Shown in pieces: positions 18,633 through 27,464 of a stretch of 64,000 nucleotides of DNA (positions are counted from its first letter, which is position 1; each line of letters begins with the position of its first letter). Origin of the DNA: ENR-C587 sp942493235. GTDB lineage: Bacteria > Bacteroidota > Ignavibacteria > Kapaibacteriales > UBA2268. The notes beneath the pieces are model-generated. The model saw nothing but the letters and a program-made list of their open reading frames with translations. It was not told the origin of the DNA and ran no database searches. The position numbers and the translations under genes are program-made. Location of the stretch: positions 558,001 to 622,000 of the forward strand of contig OW818676.1 of the NCBI GenBank assembly GCA_942493235.1, in the 5' to 3' direction.

Positions 18633-20057
18633 ATGGAAAATAAGAAAATCGGACGCTTCCCGCTTACTTACTGGGTAGCGATTATGTTTGAATTTTTTGA
18701 GCGTGGTTCTTACTACGGGATGATGAGCTTTTTTGCAGTCTATCTGACCGATACTTTATACTTTTCCAAAGAAGGTGTTAGCTTAATCACCGGTACTGTG
18801 GTTCCGTTTCTGATATACGGGCTACCGCTGATAACCGGTGCGGTTGCCGATAAATTGGGCTACAGGCGATGCCTAATTTTTGCATTTTCATTTCTGGGGA
18901 CAGGATATTTTCTGCTAAGTAGCTTTGATACATACACCGCAGTATTTTTATCTATGATGGTTATCGGGATTGGTGCGGGAATATTCAAGCCTATAATTTC
19001 GGGAACTATCGCTAAAGTTACAGACGAGAAAACCAGTACTATCGGCTTTGGCATATTCTACTGGACAATAAATCTCGGAGCATTTCTATTCCCACTTATT
19101 ATAGTGCCATACTTAAAGACAATTGATGTACAGCTTATTTTTGTTGTTGCTTCGATTTTAACCGGTTCGATGATTATCCCTACTTTACTATTTTATAAAG
19201 AAATAAAAACAAATGTAGAAGCAACAAAAACAAATATAAAAGAAAGCATTGCAGAAATATATTCCAAAATTAAAGTAGTATTTTTAGACGGTAAGTTTAT
19301 ACTTTTTATCTTTATTTATTCTATGTTCTGGATAATATATTTTCAGATGTACGGTTCAGTACTTTGGTATATGAACGATTTTATTGATGCAAGCGTATTT
19401 AATAATTTTGTAAATAATGCGTTTGGGATAGAATGGTTTAAATCCTCATTCGGGTTTAGCTTTAAATTCGATGTTGAGCATGTAACTGTTATCAATGCCG
19501 GTACAATTATTATACTTCAATTGTTTATATCGAAAATCACTGCTAAAACAAAAGCTTTGCCGACTATGATTTGCGGTATGGCTTTCGGAACTTTAGGAAT
19601 TGCGATTCTGGCTATTAGCTCAGATTTTACTGTGTTTATTATTGGGCTGACAGTTTTCTCCTTAGGAGAGATGACAGCTCATCCTAAGTATTTCTCATAC
19701 CTCGGCTTTATTGCTCCACCCGATAAGAAAGCCACCTATATGGGTTTTGGATTCTTATACGGGGTTTTTGGGTCGTTTATCGGTAATTTATTAGGCGGCT
19801 TCCTTTATGTACGCTGCATTGATAAACCGGTAATTAATTACTTGACTTCAAAGCTCGGCAATATGGACTTATTTGCTGATGTAAAAAAGCATAATTTATC
19901 CGGCATTATTGAAGTAGCCGAGAAAAACGGAATTGCACGTGCCGATATATTAAATGTAACCGGCGAGACGCAAATGTGGCTAATTTATACTTTTATCGGG
20001 ATAATCGGCATAGTCGGTCTATTCCTATATGATAAATATGTTTTAAAGAGAAAGTAG
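18633..20057 (+). CDS. POT-family proton-coupled oligopeptide transporter
   Basis: A major-facilitator inner-membrane protein of 474 aa with 12-14 hydrophobic segments. The POT signature is in the first helix (EFFERGSYYGMMSFFAVYL), carrying the E-x-x-E-R proton-coupling motif. GAVADKLGYRR is the loop 2-3 motif A. A long insertion between helices (about 245-290) is typical of this group. Substrates are presumably di- and tripeptides imported with H+. It is 8 bp downstream of aat and likely cotranscribed. No terminator is evident; the repeat field begins at once. Confidence 0.9.
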   Translation: MENKKIGRFPLTYWVAIMFEFFERGSYYGMMSFFAVYLTDTLYFSKEGVSLITGTVVPFLIYGLPLITGAVADKLGYRRCLIFAFSFLGTGYFLLSSFDTYTAVFLSMMVIGIGAGIFKPIISGTIAKVTDEKTSTIGFGIFYWTINLGAFLFPLIIVPYLKTIDVQLIFVVASILTGSMIIPTLLFYKEIKTNVEATKTNIKESIAEIYSKIKVVFLDGKFILFIFIYSMFWIIYFQMYGSVLWYMNDFIDASVFNNFVNNAFGIEWFKSSFGFSFKFDVEHVTVINAGTIIILQLFISKITAKTKALPTMICGMAFGTLGIAILAISSDFTVFIIGLTVFSLGEMTAHPKYFSYLGFIAPPDKKATYMGFGFLYGVFGSFIGNLLGGFLYVRCIDKPVINYLTSKLGNMDLFADVKKHNLSGIIEVAEKNGIARADILNVTGETQMWLIYTFIGIIGIVGLFLYDKYVLKRK

Positions 20058-20160
20058 GAAGTTATAAAGTTCGTAAAGTTGAAAGTTATAAAGTAGAAAG
20101 TGGGAAATAGGAAATAGGAATTAGGAAGTGGGAAGTAGAAAGTGGGAATCAGAAATATGT
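20058..20160. repeat. Purine-rich degenerate tract after the POT gene
   Basis: A run of short imperfect units such as GAAGTTATAAAGT, GTGGGAAATAGGAAATAGG and AAGTGGGAAGTAGAAAGTGG. It resembles the tract at 7255-7392 in style but not in exact unit. Confidence 0.7.
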
Positions 20161-20495
20161 ACGCCTCCACACTACGCTCTGCGTAGTGTGGCTGGTGTGA
20201 TGACTAAAAATCTTTCAACCTCACCCAAACCCTCTCCGAAGGAGAGGGTTTTAAGATTATAGAATGATGATAGAGGTAACTGTTTAGCAACTATTCTTCA
20301 AATTCCCCTCCAAAAGGAGGGGTGGCATCGCGAAGCGATGACGGGGTGGGTTCTTTCTTCGGGGTTCGGGGATAGGAAGTAGGAATTTGTTCTTTTCGCC
20401 ACCGCACTATGCTCTGCGTAGTAAGGCTGGTGTGATGACTAAAAATCTTTCAACCTCACCCAAACCCTCTCCGAAGGAGAGGGCTTTAAGATTGT
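20161..20495. repeat. Two roughly 90-bp direct repeats flanking a CCCCTCC palindrome
   Basis: The block with TGCGTAGT...GGCTGGTGTGATGACTAAAA, then CAACCTCACCCAAACCCTCT, then CCGAAGGAGAGGG, occurs at about 20164-20257 and again at about 20403-20493 with few changes. Between them is a compact structured element: CCCCTCCAAAAGGAGGGG followed by CATCGCGAAGCGATG and ACGGGGTGGG (about 20308-20350). This is extragenic and has no supported coding. Confidence 0.75.
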
Positions 20496-20518
20496 TTAAG
20501 TGAAAAAGTTCCATTCTT

Positions 20519-20612
20519 CCAACAGCGTTAGCTGTTGAATATTGGTAGAAGAAAGTGAGATTCCCTTTTTCTATCTTCTCTTCCAACGGCCTTAGATGTT
20601 GAATATTGGTAG
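20519..20612. repeat. REP-like hairpins, direct pair
   Basis: CAACAGCGTTAGCTGTTG followed by AATATTGGTAG (20519-20548) and a second copy CAACGGCCTTAGATGTTG plus AATATTGGTAG (20583-20612). Two further copies lie in inverted arrangement at 44559-44695. The hairpin plus conserved GGTA tail resembles repetitive extragenic palindromes. Confidence 0.65.
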
Positions 20613-20807
20613 CATGAAAGTGGCACTCCCTTTCGCCTCTCTCTGTATGATTTAAAAACATATATATCCTAAATAAGGGAATATTTTAATTAAATAAAAA
20701 TATTCCCGTATAATTTGTAACTATTTGAGTAAATAAACAGTCTATATATTATATAAAAAGAAATCAGACTGCGGAGTATATATTTTTAAATAAATATGGG
20801 AGAATAT

Positions 20808-22550
20808 ATGAAAAAGTTCTACTTAATTCTGTTTGCATTTTTTGCAATTATCGGCTCAAGTTTTTCACAAAGAATTGGAGGCGGATTTTCTTATTGTATA
20901 ATGCTAACAGACGACACTCAATCTATGCTTATAGCTTTCTATGAATTACCTGAAATTGCTAATTCGGTACCTATTGAGCAAAGATTGTCCATTATCAATA
21001 CTAATACCGGTGAAACAATTTCTTGGTTTAGTATCGAAAAATTTAATAATTTTTATTCTACTACACTTAGCATCAACAAAACCTATAACCTTATCAAACT
21101 TGAAAACGGGGGTATTACCAGAATCTATGATTATCTGACCGGTGAATTAATAACTGATGCCTTAGCAAAATATACTGCACTTACCGAACTGACAGAGTCA
21201 AGTGATGAAGTCAACAATATCTACTATTATCTACTTAGTTCCGGCGAATATATGGACATAACTAACGATATAGGATGTATGGAAAGAATAATCCAAATTA
21301 AAGACAAATCAACCATAGACTTAGTTAATATTATTCCGGAAACTTATATAGGCAAAAGCTACTATAATAACTATAAAATAAGTGCTGATAAATCAAAATT
21401 CGTATTTTTCGGTAATTTAGATATGGTCGATGGGCAAAATGAAGATGTAATATTATCCATTTACGATGTACAGACAAATACAATCGAACGTCTGCTCAAT
21501 CCAAGTGAAACAGGTTTTATGGGTTTCAATAGCGATATGACGAAATTACTTATTCATAAGACCAGCCAATATATCCATTATTTCGATTTCATTTCAAATC
21601 AAATTGTTGACTCGATTCAATATGGTAACAATCGTTTTATTTTAAATATTCCAAGGAATAATAAATATATAATATTAACAGACGGAACATCATTACTTGT
21701 CTATGATGGCAGTGGTCAAGAGTTAGTAAACTCTTTTATGCGTCAGCCGTCTCAAGGCTATTTCTCGATTTCGGAAGATTCAAAGTATATATATGAATAT
21801 AACAGCTATGCTTTCTGTATTTATAATATCGAAACAGGGGAAAAAATTATTAAGCAAGTGCCGAATCTTAATAACATATTGACTAGTACTTCAAGTCAAT
21901 ATATTGATATATCAAATGACGGCAAATATTTAACTACTAAATATGTGGCAGAAGATAATAATTATTATTTCATTTCTTGGTCTATCGATCAAGATAAACT
22001 TTTATATTCAAAGCTTGGCGATAATTCTGAGCATAATACAAGTAGTAAAATAAAATATATCATTGCTCCATACTCAATTGCGTATCAAGTAGAAGACCTT
22101 TATAATACAATCTCGATATTGAATAAGCTTAATTTCACATTATTTAATTTGATAAATGGTCAATCTTGTATATACGAATATGAATATTTAATTGAACCGA
22201 TTAAAAATGCAAGCGAAGTTCTATCTTATGCCTGTGGTGGGATATTAGTTAGAAGACCTATTTGCGAGTCGGCTATCAGTGAAGTTTTTGATAATGAGTT
22301 TATTACTAATAATTTGGAGCTCTATCCGAATCCTACAAAAGACAAAATAACAATCAAGGGGCTGGTAAGCGGAGAGAATTTCATTAATATTATCAATACT
22401 AATGGAGAAATAATTTTAGAATTTACTAAATTCCAAGATTCAAATTCCGAATTTACAATTGACTTATCTACTCTCAATTCCGGAAATTATATTATAGAAC
22501 TAATTAATGGAAGCAATAAAAGAACCGGCAAAATAAGCATTGTAAAATAA
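20808..22550 (+). CDS. T9SS-exported propeller-like protein
   Basis: The preferred start is ATG at 20808, which gives the signal peptide MKKFYLILFAFFAIIGSSFS; an in-frame ATG at 20796 would add MGEY. The body (about 25-480) is a series of beta-rich repeats of WD/YVTN style, for example KFVFFGNLDMVDGQ, YIILTDGTSLLVYDG and YLTTKYVAEDNNYYFISW, suggesting a propeller. The last 75 residues (LELYPNPTKDKITIKGL to RTGKISIVK) are a T9SS type-A sorting domain. Surface exposure is expected; the ligand or role is unknown. Confidence 0.8.
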   Translation: MKKFYLILFAFFAIIGSSFSQRIGGGFSYCIMLTDDTQSMLIAFYELPEIANSVPIEQRLSIINTNTGETISWFSIEKFNNFYSTTLSINKTYNLIKLENGGITRIYDYLTGELITDALAKYTALTELTESSDEVNNIYYYLLSSGEYMDITNDIGCMERIIQIKDKSTIDLVNIIPETYIGKSYYNNYKISADKSKFVFFGNLDMVDGQNEDVILSIYDVQTNTIERLLNPSETGFMGFNSDMTKLLIHKTSQYIHYFDFISNQIVDSIQYGNNRFILNIPRNNKYIILTDGTSLLVYDGSGQELVNSFMRQPSQGYFSISEDSKYIYEYNSYAFCIYNIETGEKIIKQVPNLNNILTSTSSQYIDISNDGKYLTTKYVAEDNNYYFISWSIDQDKLLYSKLGDNSEHNTSSKIKYIIAPYSIAYQVEDLYNTISILNKLNFTLFNLINGQSCIYEYEYLIEPIKNASEVLSYACGGILVRRPICESAISEVFDNEFITNNLELYPNPTKDKITIKGLVSGENFINIINTNGEIILEFTKFQDSNSEFTIDLSTLNSGNYIIELINGSNKRTGKISIVK

Positions 22551-22605
22551 AGGATATAAAAAAATTGGACATTTGCATATCTCTATTTAATTTGTTTTTA
22601 AGCTT

Positions 22606-22637
22606 ATACAACCTGACAGTTAACAGTCAGGTTGTAT
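22606..22637. repeat. GTTAAC-centred palindrome 1
   Basis: A 32-bp inverted repeat with one mismatched pair and core CCTGACAGTTAACAGTCAGG. It starts 56 bp after the stop of the propeller-like gene. No T run follows, so it is not an ordinary terminator. Compare 27395-27422 and 33079-33102. Confidence 0.8.
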
Positions 22638-22683
22638 AAATTGTCCATGAAGTAATTTGAGCATTACAGAAGTTTAAACTTAT

Positions 22684-22790
22684 GTTTTTACACAGTCTTT
22701 TCGTGTGGGGTTGATAATAGAGTGGGTGATAAGAAATTGCGTACATTTGCTTCGCATTTAGTTTAAACACAGCCTTTTTACTGTAGGGGT
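22684..22790. repeat. Decayed ends of the inverted-repeat family (copy H)
   Basis: TTTTTACACAGTCTTTTCGT with GTGGGG (22686-22710) and TTTAAACACAGCCTTTTTAC followed by TGTAGGGG (about 22762-22788) resemble the right outer end of copy A, here as two direct partial copies without the inner hairpin. The rest of the 397-bp gap (22551-22947) shows only AT-rich DNA. Confidence 0.55.
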
Positions 22791-22947
22791 GAGAGCTAAA
22801 TATGATATATTAGCATTTATAAAAAGTAATAAATAAATCGCTGACTATCTAAAATAATAGAAACATAAATCCGTATAAAACAATTCGATTAATTGTTATT
22901 AAACATAAAACTGTATCACGATAAGAAATATAGAGATAAAAAAGAAT

Positions 22948-23469
22948 ATGGAATTAGAGTCAAGAAAGACACTTAGTTATTATATGCGAGTTTTACATCG
23001 CGACATAGGTTTTTTCATTATCGGGCTTACGATAATTTATTCGTTAAGCGGAATTTTACTAATATATCGAAATACGAGTTTCTTAAAAACCGAAGAAACA
23101 ATTGAAAAACAACTTGCTCCGAATTTGGACATGACTGAACTGGGCAAAGCTTTACGAATAAAAGAACTAAAGATTACCAAAAATTATGGCGATATAATTT
23201 ATTTTCAAAAAGGTACTTATAACAAATCTACCGGTGTGGCTATCTATACTTCTAACGAACTACCCGAATTTTTGAACAAACTCAATGTATTGCATAAATC
23301 TTCGAGTTCTAATTGGGTTCATATTTTAATAGTTATATATGCGACACTCTTACTCTTTATGGCTATTTCTTCTTTCTGGATGTATAAGCCGGGGACAAAA
23401 TTATTCCGTAGAGGTCTTTACTTCGCCTGCGGAGGTGTACTGGTTGCATTTATTGTTTTAATTATTTAG
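22948..23469 (+). CDS. Small PepSY-type membrane protein
   Basis: A 173-aa inner-membrane protein. The first transmembrane segment (about 20-40, IGFFIIGLTIIYSLSGILLIY) follows LHRDIG. A periplasmic domain (about 45-115) with PepSY-like strand-helix pattern comes next, then two more membrane segments (about 125-147 and 156-173). Histidines in LHRDIG, LHKSSS and WVHILIV flank the membrane segments, the arrangement seen in PepSY_TM reductases where they can bind haem. A redox role is inferred from that only. It is about 150 bp downstream of repeat remnants and begins a same-strand group with the acetyltransferase. Confidence 0.65.
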   Translation: MELESRKTLSYYMRVLHRDIGFFIIGLTIIYSLSGILLIYRNTSFLKTEETIEKQLAPNLDMTELGKALRIKELKITKNYGDIIYFQKGTYNKSTGVAIYTSNELPEFLNKLNVLHKSSSSNWVHILIVIYATLLLFMAISSFWMYKPGTKLFRRGLYFACGGVLVAFIVLII

Positions 23470-23479
23470 TAAGGAATAT

Positions 23480-23545
23480 ATGAATATCAAAAATAAGAAC
23501 ACTGAAATATAAATATCAAAAATTAAGAATACCGAAAATATGAAT
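23480..23545. repeat. Tandem duplication just before the acetyltransferase start
   Basis: About 32 bp (ATGAATATCAAAAATAAGAA then CACTGAAATATA) is repeated imperfectly as AATATCAAAAATTAAGAATA then CCGAAAATATGAATAC, running into the start codon at 23540. The first copy begins with an ATG and encodes a 10-codon frame ending in TAA. Confidence 0.6.
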
Positions 23546-24100
23546 ACTGATAATATAAAAATCAAAATTATACAAGTAAATGAGAATATAACGCTTAAAC
23601 AAATTGAAATTAGCGATGCCAAAGATATTTTTCATATAATAGATACTCAGCGTGATTATCTTCGTAAATGGTTGCCATTTATTGATTATACAAAAGTAAT
23701 AGCGGACACTGAAAAGTTTATCCATTCAATTATTGATGTGCCGCTTGAGAATCGCGACCATATTTTTGTAATCCACTATAATAAAGTATTTGTCGGTTTA
23801 GTAGGATTAAAAGGGATTGATAGAGAGAATAAAAGAACTGAAATCGGTTATTGGCTATCGGAATCAGAACAGAAAAAAGGCATAATCACCGAATCTGTTA
23901 AAGCATTAATGGAATATGCGTATTATGAATTGGATATGTATAGAATTCAGATAAAATGTGCAGTGGGCAATACTCCCAGCCGAAATATCCCTCTGAAATT
24001 AAGCTATAAATTTGAAGGTATAGAAAGAGCCGGAGAATTTTTGATCAATGGGATATTTGCAGATATTGAAGTATATAGCAAACTAAAAAGCGACTTATAA
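23540..24100 (+). CDS. GNAT-family N-acetyltransferase (RimJ/RimL type)
   Basis: A 186-aa cytoplasmic acetyl-CoA-dependent transferase. It opens with the strand ITLKQIEISDAKDIFHII. VGLVGLKGIDRENKRTEIGYWL is the central strand pair, and QKKGIITESVKALMEYAY is the acetyl-CoA pyrophosphate loop (Q/RxxGxx type, with KKGI). VGNTPSRNIPLKLSYKFEG is the typical RimJ/L C-terminal turn. Such enzymes act on ribosomal protein N-termini or small molecules; the target here is not evident. Confidence 0.88.
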   Translation: MNTDNIKIKIIQVNENITLKQIEISDAKDIFHIIDTQRDYLRKWLPFIDYTKVIADTEKFIHSIIDVPLENRDHIFVIHYNKVFVGLVGLKGIDRENKRTEIGYWLSESEQKKGIITESVKALMEYAYYELDMYRIQIKCAVGNTPSRNIPLKLSYKFEGIERAGEFLINGIFADIEVYSKLKSDL

Positions 24101-24228
24101 ATTATCAATGTTTTAAACAATGATTATTCAATACCACAATATTTAATCTATAATATTCAACACATGATATCCAATCCACAATTATTTACAATGATTCGTC
24201 AATATTAAATTAATTACAATTAGAAGAG

Positions 24229-24546
24229 ATGATAATGGATATTGACAATTTAAAAAATAAGGTAATTGAAACAATAAAAGAAGTATTCGACCCTGAAATA
24301 CCTGTAAATGTCTGGGATTTAGGTCTGATATATGACGTACAAGTAACTGAAAACCACGAGGTAGTTGTTCTGATGACACTAACTTCGCCGAACTGTCCTG
24401 AAGCCGGAGGGTTACCCTCTGAAGTACAAGATAAAATAAAAATGCTTCATGATGTTAAAGATGCTAAAGTGCTACTAACTTTCGACCCACCATGGGACAG
24501 AAGCATGGTCTCCGAAGAGGTCTTATTAATGCTTGGACTATTATAA
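24229..24546 (+). CDS. MIP18/DUF59-family iron-sulfur assembly protein (SufT-like)
   Basis: A 105-aa protein acting in Fe-S cluster assembly or transfer. The family core FDPEIPVNVWDLGLIYDV is followed by MTLTSPNCPEAGGLP, with the single conserved cysteine in the SPNCP motif, and VLLTFDPPWDRSMVSEE. The start may be ATG at 24229 or at 24235. It lies 4 bp from the ferredoxin start, with which it is almost certainly cotranscribed; pairing an assembly factor with an Fe-S client is sensible. The suf operon itself is not in the window. Confidence 0.9.
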   Translation: MIMDIDNLKNKVIETIKEVFDPEIPVNVWDLGLIYDVQVTENHEVVVLMTLTSPNCPEAGGLPSEVQDKIKMLHDVKDAKVLLTFDPPWDRSMVSEEVLLMLGLL

Positions 24547-24550
24547 GAAT

Positions 24551-24832
24551 ATGGATAAACACAATATTAAAATTATCCTCTATGGGGAAGAACATAATAT
24601 AGAGGCTGAAAGTACCGATAGCATACTGCTATCAGCCAAATCTAACGCTATTGAGCCGCCTTATAGTTGCCAGATGGGTGTCTGCTCTACCTGCAAAGCT
24701 AAATTGATTGAGGGCGACGTAGAGCAGGAATCTAACGATTCACTTACCGAAGCGGAAATTGCAGAGAATTATATTCTTACCTGCGTTTCTATGCCTAAGT
24801 CGCAAAATATTACTATTGATTACGATAGCTAA
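24551..24832 (+). CDS. Plant-type [2Fe-2S] ferredoxin
   Basis: A 93-residue electron carrier. The cluster ligands are visible as CQMGVCSTC (CX4CX2C) and a fourth cysteine in YILTCVSMP about 32 residues later, the adrenodoxin/plant-type spacing. The frame is open 18 bp upstream but only with a TTG; ATG at 24551 gives the normal N-terminus (MDKHNIKIILYGEEHNI). It is tightly linked to the MIP18-family gene and followed after 7 bp by the DNA glycosylase gene, whose family carries no Fe-S cluster. Confidence 0.93.
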   Translation: MDKHNIKIILYGEEHNIEAESTDSILLSAKSNAIEPPYSCQMGVCSTCKAKLIEGDVEQESNDSLTEAEIAENYILTCVSMPKSQNITIDYDS

Positions 24833-24839
24833 GGTAATT

Positions 24840-25460
24840 ATGAATCTACCAATAGAATATGCCCTACACTACGAAGCGTATAAAGTTCGTATAGTTAAAC
24901 GGCTTGAAGAGTTTAAGCAAGTGCCGGAGTCAGATTACTTTTATGAACTGTGCTTCTGTATCTGTACACCACAGAGTAAGGCAGAAAATGCTTTACAAGT
25001 TCAAAATAAGCTTATGCAAGCTGATTTCTATAATAAACCCTTTTTACCCTTTGAAATATTGGCAGATAATGCACATTATATCAGATTTCATAATCAGAAG
25101 GCTCAACGGATTTATAATTTAGTAGCTTTATATCCTGAAATATTGAAATTAATTAAATTGGATATTCCGAATATTGATAAAAGAAACTTATTAGCTTTAC
25201 GAATTAATGGTTTCGGACTGAAGGAAAGTTCACACTTTTTGAGAAACATAGGCTATACGAATTTGGCAATTTTAGATAGGCACATATTAAAGCATCTGCT
25301 AAAATGTGGGGTAATTGATGAAATACCAAAAATATTGAATAATAAATTATATTTTGAAATTGAGCATAAAATGAGTCTATTTGCCGATGCAGTGGGCATT
25401 CCGCTTGATTATTTGGATTTATTATTCTGGAGTTATTCAGCACAAAATATAATAAAGTAA
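24840..25460 (+). CDS. 8-oxoguanine DNA glycosylase/AP lyase, Ogg2/AGOG-like
   Basis: A 206-aa bifunctional base-excision enzyme, expected to remove 8-oxoguanine and nick the abasic site. The pattern FYELCFCICTPQSKAENALQ at the N-terminal domain and the helix-hairpin-helix with catalytic residues (LRINGFGLKESSHFLRNIGY, then AILDRHIL) match archaeal-type Ogg2, with Lys in LKES and Asp in LDRH as the catalytic pair. ATG at 24840 is chosen because it lies 7 bp after the ferredoxin stop; the longer frame back to 24759 overlaps that gene. Confidence 0.85.
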   Translation: MNLPIEYALHYEAYKVRIVKRLEEFKQVPESDYFYELCFCICTPQSKAENALQVQNKLMQADFYNKPFLPFEILADNAHYIRFHNQKAQRIYNLVALYPEILKLIKLDIPNIDKRNLLALRINGFGLKESSHFLRNIGYTNLAILDRHILKHLLKCGVIDEIPKILNNKLYFEIEHKMSLFADAVGIPLDYLDLLFWSYSAQNIIK

Positions 25461-25469
25461 AAATATATT

Positions 25470-25500
25470 TTTGAGATTATTTTAAAAAGTCTTATTTTTG
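25470..25500 (+). promoter_or_regulatory. Bacteroidota-type promoter of rpmG
   Basis: TTTG at 25470-25473, 19-nt spacer, TATTTTTG at 25493-25500. An excellent match to the -33/-7 consensus, 38 bp before the rpmG ATG. Confidence 0.75.
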
Positions 25501-25537
25501 TAGTTCTATTGAATTTAATAAGTTGGAGAAATAAAAA

Positions 25538-25717
25538 ATGGCAAAGAAAGACGCTCGCAACATTATCACTTTAGAGTGTACTGAAGCAAGAAAAGAAGGA
25601 AAACCGGCATCACGTTATACAACTATGAAAAATAAACATAATTCGCCGGAGCGTTTGGAATTGATGAAATACAATCCTTTCCTACGCAGACATACTTTAC
25701 ACAAAGAAATACGTTAA
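25538..25717 (+). CDS. rpmG: 50S ribosomal protein L33
   Basis: A 59-aa basic protein beginning MAKKDARNIITLECTEARKE, then SRYTTMKNKHNSPERLELMKY and ending LRRHTLHKEIR. This is the standard L33 sequence. It has a single cysteine rather than the CxxC pairs of zinc-binding L33, so it is the C-minus, zinc-independent form. GTTGGAGAAATAAAA precedes the ATG and gives a fair ribosome-binding site. It has its own promoter (25470-25500) and terminator. Confidence 0.95.
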   Translation: MAKKDARNIITLECTEARKEGKPASRYTTMKNKHNSPERLELMKYNPFLRRHTLHKEIR

Positions 25718-25746
25718 TTATTTCTTTATAAGTTGGTTTATTTTAG

Positions 25747-25782
25747 AAAAAGCTTTCCTCGTTAATTCGGGGATGGCTTTTT
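25747..25782 (+). terminator. Intrinsic terminator of rpmG
   Basis: AAAAAGC...TCCTCG pairs with CGGGGA...GCTTTTT, with a T run at the end. It is 30 bp after the stop. The rest of the gap to 26056 is AT-rich and shows no gene. Confidence 0.75.
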
Positions 25783-26056
25783 GTATTTCTATGCAAGGTA
25801 TTTGACTATACACAAAGCTTTGCAGGTTTGATGTCCAATGCCTCTTTACATGCAGAAAAAGATATTATTTATTTAATTGCCCATATAAAATAGCGGATAA
25901 ACAAAAAATATCTATTATTTGATTAAAAAAAAGATTAAATTTATAAGCCAAATAAATACAAGAGTTAGACACTAAGCTGATTTTGCTATTTTTTTGCCAA
26001 TATTGAAAATACAAAAAATGTTAACTAACAATAAAATAAGATAGATATAAGATTAT

Positions 26057-27370
26057 ATGATATTAGATATAGGATTAACAGTATTATTAGTTTTACTAAA
26101 CGGATTTTTCGTAGCAGCTGAGTTTGCTATCGTAAAAGTGCGTTCTTCGCAGATAGAGCTAAGAATCAGGGCAGGAAGTAGGTTAGCAAAATTAGCAAAA
26201 AATCTGATATATCATTTAGACGAATATTTATCGGCAACTCAGCTTGGAATAACGCTTGCTTCACTTGGGCTTGGGTGGATAGGCGAAAGCGTAGTATCCA
26301 GAATAATATTCGATACTATGCAATTTGCAGGTATTTCGATTACTTATGAGTTAGCTCATCAAATAGCACTTCCTACTGCATTTGCTTCTATTACTATGCT
26401 TCATATTGTCTTTGGCGAGCTGATACCAAAATCGCTTGCTATTCAAAGGGCAGAATCTGTTACCTTAGCGATAGCTGTTCCTCTTAGAATGTTTTATCTA
26501 TTATTTAAACCATTTATTTGGCTGTTAAATTCATTTGCGAATAAATTTATTAAAATTATTGGCTTTGAACCGGTAACGGAAGAAGAAACCAGTCATTCAA
26601 CCGAAGAATTAAGATATTTATTAGAAGAAAGTTCTAAGCGCGGAGTAATAGACAGTGAGGATCATGCACTGCTTGAAAACATATTTGAATTTTCAAGTAC
26701 ACCTGTTAAGCAAATAATGGTGCCCAGAGGCAAGATTGTAGGCGTTGAATTATCAATGACTCGTGAACAAATTGTTGATAAATTTATCGTTGAGGGGTAT
26801 TCTCGAATGCCTGTATATGATAAAAATATTGATAATATAATGGGCATAATTTATACTAAAAATTTAATTGATTTACTTTCGCACCCGAATTTATTTATTA
26901 TTCAGGATATGATTCGTCCTCCATATTTTGTAGGTGAAGAAGAAAAAATTGATAAGGTATTCCGCTATATGCAGAGGAATAGAATTCATATTGCTATCGT
27001 AATCGATGAATTCGGAGGTACTGCCGGGTTAGCCACTTTAGAAGATATAGTTGAAGAGATATTCGGTGAAATTCAAGATGAAGACGACGAAGAAAAACCT
27101 ATTGTACTCAGTATGGGAGACAATCAATATATTGTTGACCCATCAGCTATAGTTGGCGATGCTAATGATTTTCTTCCCGAGCCACTGCAAGAAAGTGATG
27201 ATTATGAAACTATTGGTGGACTTATTATTAACGAAATAGGCAGAATTCCTGAACCGGGGGAAATAATTGAAATAGCGAATTATTCTATAGAAATATTGAA
27301 TAGTTCCAATATTCATATTGAAAGTATTAAAATGACTTATGCTCCGGCAGATACTGAAGTAGAAGAGTGA
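26057..27370 (+). CDS. CNNM/HlyC-CorC-type membrane protein with CBS pair
   Basis: A 437-aa 'hemolysin-family' protein. The N-terminal DUF21/CNNM transmembrane domain (about 1-190) opens ILDIGLTVLLVLLNGFFVAAEFAIVKVR and includes IVFGELIPKSLAIQRAE. Two CBS domains follow (about 205-330, VKQIMVPRGKIVGVEL and IDEFGGTAGLATLEDIVEEI). The C-terminal CorC_HlyC domain covers about 350-430. CNNM proteins export or regulate Mg2+; the hemolysin name is historical. A perfect palindrome lies 25 bp after the stop. Confidence 0.9.
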   Translation: MILDIGLTVLLVLLNGFFVAAEFAIVKVRSSQIELRIRAGSRLAKLAKNLIYHLDEYLSATQLGITLASLGLGWIGESVVSRIIFDTMQFAGISITYELAHQIALPTAFASITMLHIVFGELIPKSLAIQRAESVTLAIAVPLRMFYLLFKPFIWLLNSFANKFIKIIGFEPVTEEETSHSTEELRYLLEESSKRGVIDSEDHALLENIFEFSSTPVKQIMVPRGKIVGVELSMTREQIVDKFIVEGYSRMPVYDKNIDNIMGIIYTKNLIDLLSHPNLFIIQDMIRPPYFVGEEEKIDKVFRYMQRNRIHIAIVIDEFGGTAGLATLEDIVEEIFGEIQDEDDEEKPIVLSMGDNQYIVDPSAIVGDANDFLPEPLQESDDYETIGGLIINEIGRIPEPGEIIEIANYSIEILNSSNIHIESIKMTYAPADTEVEE

Positions 27371-27394
27371 TTTGCAATAGCTATTAAGTATATA

Positions 27395-27422
27395 TCAACC
27401 CTACGGTTAACCGTAGGGTTGA
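27395..27422. repeat. GTTAAC-centred palindrome 2
   Basis: A perfect 28-bp inverted repeat with core CCCTACGGTTAACCGTAGGG. It keeps the GTTAAC centre of the copies at 22606 and 33079 but has different, fully compensated arms. No T run follows. Confidence 0.85.
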
Positions 27423-27464
27423 ATAAATTGGAATTGAAAACTATATAGTTTTACTTCAGACTTA

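Noticed and set aside
20407..20661. 84-codon frame within the repeat field
   Set aside because: It is formed by the direct repeats and REP-like hairpins and has no protein-like pattern.
24759..24839. Longer N-terminus for the DNA glycosylase
   Set aside because: It would overlap the ferredoxin gene by over 70 bp and adds a sequence foreign to the family; ATG at 24840 fits the spacing.
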